Source: Pseudomonadota bacterium
Lineage (GTDB): Bacteria; Pseudomonadota; Gammaproteobacteria; Burkholderiales; Burkholderiaceae_D
Assembly (NCBI GenBank): GCA_023416415.1
Contig: JAEZHR010000063.1
Coordinates: 1-9,578, forward strand
Reading direction: 5' to 3'
Length of the DNA: 9,578 bases
Shown here: one piece after another, positions 1 through 5,682 of the stretch
Layout: every line of letters begins with the position of its first letter
Position numbering within the stretch: position 1 is the first letter of the stretch
Notes under the pieces: model-generated
Database searches by the model: none
What the model saw: only the letters and a program-made list of their open reading frames with translations
Told to the model about the DNA's origin: nothing
Position numbers and translations under genes: made by a program

Positions 1-17
1 ATTTCGCATTTCAAATC

Positions 18-36
18 GGCATCCGGTGCGGATTCC
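18..36. promoter_or_regulatory. Candidate upstream activator site (imperfect dyad)
   Basis: The segment reads GG-c-ATCCG-gtg-CGGAT-t-CC: 5-bp perfect inner arms around a 3-base centre, then one mismatch, then two more paired bases. It lies about 70 bases upstream of the -24 element of the sigma-54 promoter, with an IHF-like site in between, which is where an NtrC-family activator normally binds. I infer it could be the binding site of the DctD-like regulator encoded at 3211. No second copy is visible here, but further sites could lie left of the window. The sequence matches no operator consensus I know. Confidence 0.4.
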
Positions 37-77
37 CCGACGCGCCACCCTTTCGAGACGGCCGAGTTTTCCAATTT

Positions 78-90
78 AATCAATGACTTG
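78..90 (+). promoter_or_regulatory. IHF binding site, full consensus match
   Basis: AATCAATGACTTG fits the IHF core consensus WATCAANNNNTTR at every defined position. It follows an AT-rich patch (67-83) that stands out in GC-rich DNA. It sits between the candidate activator dyad and the sigma-54 promoter, the usual place for the IHF-induced bend that brings a distant activator to RNA polymerase. The match is seen directly; binding is inferred. Confidence 0.65.
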
Positions 91-104
91 TGTGCGCATG
101 GAGG

Positions 105-129
105 CTTGGCATGGAGCCTGCATGCCAAG
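105..129. repeat. Perfect 9-bp inverted repeat over the sigma-54 promoter
   Basis: The arm CTTGGCATG (105-113) is repeated exactly in inverted form as CATGCCAAG (121-129), with a 7-base spacer. The left arm contains the -24 element and the right arm begins inside the -12 GC. The dyad could be an operator for a repressor blocking the sigma-54 holoenzyme, a structure formed when the strands open, or a by-product of the promoter sequence. It lies upstream of the predicted start near 133, so it should not form an RNA hairpin. Confidence 0.7.
106..122 (+). promoter_or_regulatory. Sigma-54 (-24/-12) promoter of the binding-protein gene
   Basis: TTGGCATGGAGCCTGCA aligns to the sigma-54 consensus TTGGCACGnnnnTTGCW with two departures (C to T in the -24 block, T to C in the -12 block). 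The invariant GG (108-109) and GC (120-121) are exactly 10 bases apart. Transcription would start near 133, giving a leader of about 40 bases before the ATG at 174. A sigma-54 activator gene two genes downstream and an IHF-like site just upstream support the call. Confidence 0.8.
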
Positions 130-173
130 TGAAAAAAGCGCGGCCCTGACCGCTACAACAAGGAGGAGAAAGC

Positions 174-1304
174 ATGGCACGCTTCGTGACGGCATCCCTT
201 GCGTCTCTGCTGCTGGCAACGGCGGTGCAGGCCGGCGCAGAATCTGGCATTTCGGACGACCGCATTCTGATCGGACAGACCGTGTCCATCACCGGCCAGG
301 TAGCAGGCTCGGTGAAGGAACTCAATGAGGGCGCACGCGCCTATATTGAGCAGGTGAACCGGACCGGAGGCGTGCATGGTCGCCGCATCGAGCTCATCAC
401 GCTCGATGATCGATTCGATCCCGCTCTTGCGGCGAAAAACACGGACATTCTCGTCAACAAGGAGGGCGTGTTTGCCATGTTCCTCAACCGGGCCACGCCG
501 CATACCGAGGCTATCCTGCCGATCCTGAAGGCCGGCGCAGTACCGCTGGTGGCACCCAGCACCGGTGCCGCGATCTTCCATGATCCGCCGCAGCGCCTGC
601 TGTTCAACGTGCGCGCCAAGTATCAGGATGAAGTGCTCAAGGCGATCGAGCATTTCACGACCGTTGGCATCAATCGGATCGGAATTGCGCATGTCGACGA
701 TTCCTTCGGGCGGGACAGCCTGGAAGGCTTTCGGCGCGGCATGCAGGCGCACCTGCGGGAAGGCATCGCCGAAATCCGCTTCGCACGGGTCGATCCGGAT
801 ATTCCGGGCACGATCAGTGAAATTCTCAAGGCCGATCCGCACGCACTGATCATCGTCGGCTCAGCGACTACGACCAAGGCCTTGATCAAGGGCATCCGTG
901 CAGCCGGCAATCAGATGCAGATCATGACGCTGTCGAACAATTCGTCCACCGCCTTCGTCGAGAGCATGGGGCGGGACGGCTATGGCGTGATCGTCTCGCA
1001 AGTGACGCCGGCCCCGCACCTGATCACCACGCGATTGGGGCAGGAGTTCAAGGCGGCGGCCAGCGTGACAGGGGCAACGGTGTCCTATGCCGCAATGGAA
1101 GGCTTCGTCGCGGCCAAACTGCTGGTAGAGGGGCTGCGGCGCAGCGGCCGCGCCCTCACACGTGAGGGTTTCATACGCGCGCTCGAATCGATCCGCAAGC
1201 ATGACCTGGGCGGACTGATGGTCGACTATGGGCCGGATGACCGCACCGGCAGCGAGTTCGTCGAGTTGACCATGATCGGTCGCGACGGCCGGTTCGTCCG
1301 CTAG
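174..1304 (+). CDS. Periplasmic substrate-binding protein, Leu/Ile/Val (Peripla_BP_6) type
   Basis: The 376-residue product has a Sec signal peptide: MARF, a hydrophobic stretch (about 5-18), and a likely cleavage after TAVQA (residue 20) or two residues later. The mature part begins with the typical DRILIGQTVSITG strand, followed by the family's NEGARAYIEQVNRTGGVHGR segment, so it is a two-lobed type I periplasmic binding protein of the branched-chain amino acid receptor family. The ligand cannot be read from sequence; amino acids, amides, aromatic acids and urea are all known for the family. The ATG has a strong Shine-Dalgarno (AGGAGGAG, 161-168). A sigma-54 promoter lies directly upstream and a sensor kinase gene starts 81 bases downstream. 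No permease or ATPase partner is in the window, so it may serve a transporter elsewhere or act as a co-receptor for the kinase. Family confidence is high; role is inferred. Confidence 0.9.
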   Translation: MARFVTASLASLLLATAVQAGAESGISDDRILIGQTVSITGQVAGSVKELNEGARAYIEQVNRTGGVHGRRIELITLDDRFDPALAAKNTDILVNKEGVFAMFLNRATPHTEAILPILKAGAVPLVAPSTGAAIFHDPPQRLLFNVRAKYQDEVLKAIEHFTTVGINRIGIAHVDDSFGRDSLEGFRRGMQAHLREGIAEIRFARVDPDIPGTISEILKADPHALIIVGSATTTKALIKGIRAAGNQMQIMTLSNNSSTAFVESMGRDGYGVIVSQVTPAPHLITTRLGQEFKAAASVTGATVSYAAMEGFVAAKLLVEGLRRSGRALTREGFIRALESIRKHDLGGLMVDYGPDDRTGSEFVELTMIGRDGRFVR

Positions 1305-1385
1305 GCGATTGACGCAAAGGGTAATATTGCACGTTTGCCACACTTCACGCCCCGGCACGATGCGAATGACGAACAGGACCAGTCG

Positions 1386-3224
1386 ATGAGAATTGGCCAG
1401 CGCATGGGACTCTGGTCGGCCATGCTTGCCTGCGCGCTGGCGCTTGTGGCGGCCGTCTATACCGTGGCAGAACACCGGATGCGCAAGGAGGTGCATGCGG
1501 CGGCAGCGCGTCAGTTGCAGATCATCGCGCTGGATCTTGAGTCGCTGCTCGAGCGCTTCGAAAGTCTGCCCGCTGCGCTGGCCTTTCACCCCGATCTTGC
1601 GCGCATGCTCCATGCTCCTGGTGACGAGGCTCTGCGGCACGCATTGAACGAGACGCTGAAAGCGATTGCGCATCAGTCCAGGGTCAGTGCGCTATATCTG
1701 ATGGACAGGGACGGCAATACGCTGGTTTCCAGCAATTGGGACACCCCGACCAGCTTTGTCGGCCGCAACTTCGCGTTCCGGCCCTATTTTCGCGAGGCGC
1801 TGGCCGGTTCTGCCGGCCACTTCTTCGGCATTGGCAACGTGACCAGCCAGCCCGCCTACTTCATCGCCCGTCCGGTCTACGCCACCGGCGTTCCGCTGCC
1901 CGGAGCCCAGCCGATAGGTGTACTCGTGGCGCGCATCAGCCTGTCCGATTTCGAACAGAGCTGGCATAGCAGCGATGATCCGATCGCACTCGCGGATGGC
2001 AGCGGCGTCGTTTTCCTGAGCAACCGGCCGCAGTGGCTTTATCGCAGTCTGCGCACGATCGGTCCGGACGAGCGTGCGCACATGGTCGCCACGCTGCAGT
2101 ACGAGGGCAAGCCGATCGAGCCGATCGCCGCCTTGCCGCGGCCGGAGCGGCAGGGTTTCGGCGAGCAAGTTTCGCAACGTGTCGGCCGGCTCGATTGGCA
2201 ATTGATGCTGTTTCCTTCGCACGCTCGCATCGTGAGAGGAGCCGGTTACGCAGCGCTTGGCGCGGCCTTGCTGCTGACGCTCGCGGCGCTGTCGTGGTGG
2301 GCCTATCACCAGCGCGCGCGCCGTTTGGAGGAGGGACGCGCGTCACGGCGTGCATTGCAGCAGGCAGCAGAGGAACTGGATCGCAAGATTGCCCAGCGTA
2401 CCGGGGAATTGCTGGAGGCGAACCGGAATCTCGAAGCGCGCTACGCGAAACTGCAGGAAACCGAACAGATCCTGCGCACCACGCAGAACGAGCTGGTGCA
2501 GGCCGGCAAGCTTGCCATGCTGGGCCAGATGGCCGCCGGAGTGACTCACGAGCTGAATCAGCCGCTGGCAGCCATTCGCGCCTTTGCCGACAACGCCGTC
2601 ACCCTGCTCGGACGCGGGCGGATCGAAGCGGCCAGCGAGAACCTGGCCCAGATCAGCGCGGCGTCCGCGCGCATGGGGTCGATCATCGGTCAGCTCAAGG
2701 GGTTTGCGCGCAAAAGTCATGACGCGGTCGCTGCCATCGACCTTGCCCAGACCATTCATGCCTCGTCTGTTCTGCTCGAAGGCGAGTTCCGTCGGCATGG
2801 CGTCAGTCTTGCACTCGATGTGCCTCAGGCGTTGCCGGTGGTGGGGGATGCGGTGCGTGCCGAACAAGTCTTGATCAACCTGTTGCGCAATGCTCTCGAT
2901 GCGGTGGAAGCCGCACCGCAGCGCACGGTCACGCTGGTGGCCCGGCGCGAGAGCACGCATGCCGTGGTATCGATTCGCGACAGCGGGTCCGGCATCACGG
3001 AAGAGGTCAGGCAGCATCTGTTCGAGCCGTTCTTCACGACCAAGCCGTCGGGCAAGGGGCTTGGTCTGGGCCTGGCCATTTCATCGTCCATCGTGCAAGC
3101 CATGAATGGGCAGTTAAGCGCCAGCAATCATGCCGGGGGCGGCGCCGAGTTCGTATTGCGCCTGCCGCTTCAGGAAAGCGTGGTGCCCGAAAATCAGGAA
3201 GGAGAGCGCAGTGTCAATGCCTGA
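1386..3224 (+). CDS. DctB-like membrane sensor histidine kinase with periplasmic Cache domain
   Basis: The 612-residue product has an N-terminal membrane helix (about 7-27), a periplasmic sensor (about 30-280), a second helix (about 285-306), a coiled coil (about 307-372) and a complete kinase core. The sensor segment around 100-167 (YLMDRDGNTLVSSNW, then FRPYFREAL, then GIGNVTSQPAYFIARPV) is typical of double-Cache sensors such as DctB. Kinase motifs are the H box THELNQPLAAIRAF with His388, N box Asn502, G1 box DSGSGI at 532, and GKGLGLGL at 556-563. It should autophosphorylate His388 and pass phosphate to the regulator encoded next. I chose ATG 1386 because AGGA (1375-1378) sits 7 bases before it; a TTG at 1335 would add 17 unlikely residues. 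It ends 14 bases inside the next gene. The ligand is unknown: C4-dicarboxylates are the model case, but Cache kinases of this type also sense amino acids and other acids. Confidence 0.9.
   Translation: MRIGQRMGLWSAMLACALALVAAVYTVAEHRMRKEVHAAAARQLQIIALDLESLLERFESLPAALAFHPDLARMLHAPGDEALRHALNETLKAIAHQSRVSALYLMDRDGNTLVSSNWDTPTSFVGRNFAFRPYFREALAGSAGHFFGIGNVTSQPAYFIARPVYATGVPLPGAQPIGVLVARISLSDFEQSWHSSDDPIALADGSGVVFLSNRPQWLYRSLRTIGPDERAHMVATLQYEGKPIEPIAALPRPERQGFGEQVSQRVGRLDWQLMLFPSHARIVRGAGYAALGAALLLTLAALSWWAYHQRARRLEEGRASRRALQQAAEELDRKIAQRTGELLEANRNLEARYAKLQETEQILRTTQNELVQAGKLAMLGQMAAGVTHELNQPLAAIRAFADNAVTLLGRGRIEAASENLAQISAASARMGSIIGQLKGFARKSHDAVAAIDLAQTIHASSVLLEGEFRRHGVSLALDVPQALPVVGDAVRAEQVLINLLRNALDAVEAAPQRTVTLVARRESTHAVVSIRDSGSGITEEVRQHLFEPFFTTKPSGKGLGLGLAISSSIVQAMNGQLSASNHAGGGAEFVLRLPLQESVVPENQEGERSVNA
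3196..3204 (+). promoter_or_regulatory. Ribosome binding site deciding the regulator start
   Basis: AGGAAGGAG lies inside the end of the kinase gene. Its last G is 6 bases before GTG 3211 and 12 bases before the in-frame ATG 3217. Spacing favours GTG; codon preference favours ATG. The choice changes only two residues. Confidence 0.6.
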
Positions 3225-4551
3225 AGGCCGCCTGGAGGCCATCCTGGTCGAAGACGAAGATGCGGTGCGACGCGCTACCGCACAGACCCTGGAACTGGAC
3301 GGCATCACTGTCCATGCCTGCGCGAGTGCCGAGCAGGCTCAAAGCTGGCTGACGCCGGATTTCGGCGGCGTGGTGGTCACCGACGTGCGCCTGCCCGGTC
3401 GATCCGGGCTGGATCTGCTCTCGGAGGTGGCTGCGCTTGATCCTGATCTGCCGGTGATCGTTGTCACCGGTCATGGAGATGTCAGCATGGCAGTCGAGGC
3501 CATGCGTGCCGGTGCCTACGATTTCATCGAAAAGCCGTTCGGCGCCGAACGTCTGCTCGAAACGGTACGGCGCGCACTGGAGAAGCGCCGGCTGGTGCTG
3601 GAGAACCGACGTCTGAAAGCGGCCTGGAGCGCGCATGCGGACATGCCGAGCCTGATCGGCCAATCGCCGGGGATCGAACGCGTGCGTACCCTCATTCGCA
3701 GCATCGGCCCGACCGGTGCCGACGTGCTGATCAATGGCGAAACAGGCACCGGAAAGGAAGTGGTGGCACGCCAGCTGCATGCGGCCAGCGGTCGCAAGGG
3801 ACCCTTTGTCGCCATCAACTGCGGGGCATTGCCGGAGTCGGTATTCGAGAGCGAAATCTTCGGGCATGAGGCCGGCGCATTTACCAGCGCTCAAAAGCGT
3901 CGTATCGGCAAGCTTGAATACGCCAATGGCGGCACTGTGTTCCTTGACGAAATCGAAACCATGCCGCTGATTCTGCAGATCAAGTTGTTGCGCGTGCTGC
4001 AGGAGCGCCGGATCGAGCGGCTGGGCAGCAATGATTCGATCGCGGTCGATTGCAGGGTGATTGCGGCCAGCAAGGCCGACCTGCTCAAGCTGAGCGCGGA
4101 AGGCAGATTTCGTGAAGATTTGTATTACCGCATCGGCGTGGTCAGCATCGATCTGCCGCGCCTGGCGGACAGGCGCGAGGACATTCCATTGCTGCTTGGG
4201 CATTTCGTGCAGGGCGCCGCGATCCGCTACCAGCGTCCCTTGCCGCAATGGAGCGCGCTGCAGATGGCACAGTGGCAAGCGCGTGACTGGCCCGGCAACG
4301 TGCGTGAACTGCGCAATTTCGCAGATCGCCTCGTGCTCGGCGTTGCGGACGCCGGCGCAGCGCAAGAGCAGGGCGGCGGACAGACGCTGCCCCAGCGCGT
4401 CGATGCCTACGAGCGCAGTCTGATTGCCGAGGCGCTCAATGCGTATGGAGGCAGCGTCGCTGCAGCGTCTGACGCGTTGGGCGTGCCGAAGAAGACCCTG
4501 TACGACAAGCTGAAAAAATACCAGTTGGGAACCGGCCGAGCTCTGGACTGA
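3211..4551 (+). CDS. DctD-like sigma-54-dependent response regulator with GAFTSA loop
   Basis: The 446-residue product is a full NtrC-family activator. The receiver domain (about 8-125) has acidic residues EDED near the start, phosphoacceptor Asp58 (VTDVRLPG) and Lys108 (EKPF). The AAA+ domain (about 150-385) has Walker A GETGTGKE (176-183) and Walker B FLDEIE with Asp246-Glu247. A Fis-type helix-turn-helix follows at about 400-440 (SVAAASDALGVPKKTLYDKL). The segment QKRRIGKLEYANGGTVFLDE resembles the DctD branch. The sigma-54 contact loop at 222-227 is GAFTSA rather than GAFTGA, with Ser226 replacing Gly. It overlaps the kinase gene by 14 bases, so the two are surely a cognate, co-translated pair. 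The likely target is the sigma-54 promoter at 106-122. GTG 3211 is chosen from Shine-Dalgarno spacing; ATG 3217 is the alternative. Confidence 0.9.
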   Translation: MSMPEGRLEAILVEDEDAVRRATAQTLELDGITVHACASAEQAQSWLTPDFGGVVVTDVRLPGRSGLDLLSEVAALDPDLPVIVVTGHGDVSMAVEAMRAGAYDFIEKPFGAERLLETVRRALEKRRLVLENRRLKAAWSAHADMPSLIGQSPGIERVRTLIRSIGPTGADVLINGETGTGKEVVARQLHAASGRKGPFVAINCGALPESVFESEIFGHEAGAFTSAQKRRIGKLEYANGGTVFLDEIETMPLILQIKLLRVLQERRIERLGSNDSIAVDCRVIAASKADLLKLSAEGRFREDLYYRIGVVSIDLPRLADRREDIPLLLGHFVQGAAIRYQRPLPQWSALQMAQWQARDWPGNVRELRNFADRLVLGVADAGAAQEQGGGQTLPQRVDAYERSLIAEALNAYGGSVAAASDALGVPKKTLYDKLKKYQLGTGRALD

Positions 4552-4557
4552 TGTCTG

Positions 4558-4574
4558 CCTTGGTCCGACCAAGG
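4558..4574. promoter_or_regulatory. 17-bp perfect palindrome, FadR/GntR-type operator candidate
   Basis: CCTTGGTCCGACCAAGG is a perfect inverted repeat: 8-bp arms around one central C. Its core TTGGTnnnACCAA agrees with the TNGTNNNACNA pattern bound by the FadR subfamily of GntR regulators (FadR, PdhR, LldR). It lies 7 bases after the regulator stop codon and 59 bases before the membrane-protein start, so it could control the downstream operon. As RNA it would form a short hairpin, but no T-run follows, so an intrinsic terminator is unlikely. The palindrome is seen; the regulator family is inferred. Confidence 0.5.
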
Positions 4575-4633
4575 GTGGCGTTGCGACAATGCACTTGGTG
4601 TACACTCGACACCTGCCTTCAACCCTCGCGACG

Positions 4634-5443
4634 ATGCATACCGTTCTATCCGTCCTGGCCGCGCTGCTGTACGCCGTCGGTGCGGGCCTGCCTTCACGCT
4701 ACGGCCCGGCGATTGCGGCACTGACCGTCGCCGGATGGCTGCTGCACGGCGGCGCACTGGGCGAGGATATGCTCGGGCCCGACTCCCTGCGTCTCGGTTT
4801 CGCGGTGATGCTCTCCGCAACCCTCTGGATTTCGGTGGCTGCCTACTGGCTGGAAAACCGCAATCTCTCGCTCGACGGGCTGCGTGTGCTGGTCTTGCCG
4901 TGCGCGGCAATCGCCGTACTGCTGCCCTTGCTGTTTCCCGGTGCCCGGGTGCCCCTCGAAGGTCGTTCAGTCTGGTTTTCCTGGCATGTGCTCATCGCGG
5001 TGCTGGCCTACAGCACGCTGACGATTGCTGCCTTTCATGCTGTCCTGATGGCGTTTCAGGAATCGCGCCTGCACACGCCGCCCGCTGCGGCGCGGCGTAA
5101 CTGGCTGGCACTGACCATTGACCGCTTGCCGGCCCTGTTGACGATGGAGAGGCTGCTGTTTCGCCTGATCGGTTTCGGTTTTCTCCTGCTGACCTTGACC
5201 GTGGTGTCCGGGGTGCTGTTTTCCGAACAGGTCTTCGGGGCTCCGTTCCGCCTCGATCACAAGACCGCATTCACGATGCTGTCCTGGCTGCTGTTCGGCA
5301 TCCTTCTGCTCGGCCGGACCTGGCGCGGCTGGCGCGGCAAGACTGCCTTGCGTTTCACGCTGACCGGCTTTGCAACCTTGCTGCTCGCCTATGTAGGCAC
5401 CCGCTTCGTGCTGGAAGTCGTGCTGCAGCGGGGGGGAATGTGA
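4634..5443 (+). CDS. Cytochrome c assembly-type membrane protein (CcsA/YpjD-like)
   Basis: The 269-residue product is strongly hydrophobic, with about eight predicted membrane helices (roughly 2-18, 24-38, 54-72, 83-100, 114-138, 176-198, 211-228, 240-260). Two His residues stand in the conserved contexts of the CcsA/CcmC-like family: FSWHVLIAVLAYS (His118) and FRLDHKTAFTMLSW (His209), candidate heme ligands. The family relates to heme handling in cytochrome c maturation, but the short stand-alone YpjD-like members have no settled function. The tryptophan-rich WWD signature of true CcsA is not evident. ATG 4634 opens directly on the first helix; no clear Shine-Dalgarno precedes it. An upstream ATG at 4589 would add 15 polar residues and is less likely. 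It overlaps the next gene by 4 bases (GTGA), indicating translational coupling. Confidence 0.85.
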   Translation: MHTVLSVLAALLYAVGAGLPSRYGPAIAALTVAGWLLHGGALGEDMLGPDSLRLGFAVMLSATLWISVAAYWLENRNLSLDGLRVLVLPCAAIAVLLPLLFPGARVPLEGRSVWFSWHVLIAVLAYSTLTIAAFHAVLMAFQESRLHTPPAAARRNWLALTIDRLPALLTMERLLFRLIGFGFLLLTLTVVSGVLFSEQVFGAPFRLDHKTAFTMLSWLLFGILLLGRTWRGWRGKTALRFTLTGFATLLLAYVGTRFVLEVVLQRGGM

Positions 5444-5682
5444 AGTTCCTTCTTTGGGCGCTGATCATCGGCGCCGTCGTTCTCTTCGTTCTGCACACGC
5501 GGCGCGCTGTCGGCGGGACGCGCAAACAGGCGCGCCCGCAAGTTGAGGCGGAGCCGATGGTGCCTTGCGCCCATTGCGGCGTTCATCTGCCGCAATCCGA
5601 GGCGCTTGCCGGAGAGGACGGCAAGCTCTATTGCAGCGACACTCATCGTCGCCTCGACGGCAGTGGCAGTGACAGGGCGTAG
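5440..5682 (+). CDS. PP0621-family small membrane-anchored Cys-motif protein
   Basis: The 80-residue product has one N-terminal membrane helix (about 2-19, KFLLWALIIGAVVLFVLH), a short basic linker, and a compact motif MVPCAHCGVHLPQSEAL followed by GKLYCSDTHRR. The CxxC pair plus the later YC and His look like a small metal-binding knuckle. It resembles the PP0621 family found next to the cytochrome-assembly-like gene and the PilS-like kinase in many beta- and gammaproteobacteria; its function is unknown. It starts at GTG 5440 within GTGA shared with the previous stop, with a G-rich stretch (5431-5436) just upstream that may serve as Shine-Dalgarno. Its end overlaps the likely start of the kinase gene. 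Confidence 0.8.
   Translation: MKFLLWALIIGAVVLFVLHTRRAVGGTRKQARPQVEAEPMVPCAHCGVHLPQSEALAGEDGKLYCSDTHRRLDGSGSDRA

Noticed and set aside
1309..1327. TTGACG and TAATAT in the gap before the kinase gene as a promoter
   Set aside because: The hexamers are only 7 bases apart, and neither has a partner at 16-18 bases.
1353..1368. Second sigma-54 promoter (CGGCACGATGCGAATG) before the kinase gene
   Set aside because: The -24 half fits well, but the GC required 10 bases after GG is AT.
1335..1385. TTG 1335 as the kinase start
   Set aside because: It would add 17 polar residues before the first membrane helix and lacks a Shine-Dalgarno, whereas ATG 1386 has AGGA at good spacing.
4558..4574. Hairpin after the DctD-like gene as an intrinsic terminator
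   Set aside because: The stem is perfect, but the following bases (GTGGCGTTGC) contain no T-run.
3214..4605. Long open frame on the minus strand, 463 codons, opposite the DctD-like regulator
   Set aside because: It lies entirely opposite a gene with intact receiver, AAA+ and helix-turn-helix motifs. Its product shows no recognisable domain; such antisense frames are usual in GC-rich coding DNA.
4581..4606. Sigma-70 promoter TTGCGA / TACACT before the cytochrome-assembly gene
   Set aside because: The spacing is only 14 bases and each hexamer matches 4 of 6. A promoter is expected somewhere here, but this pair is not convincing.
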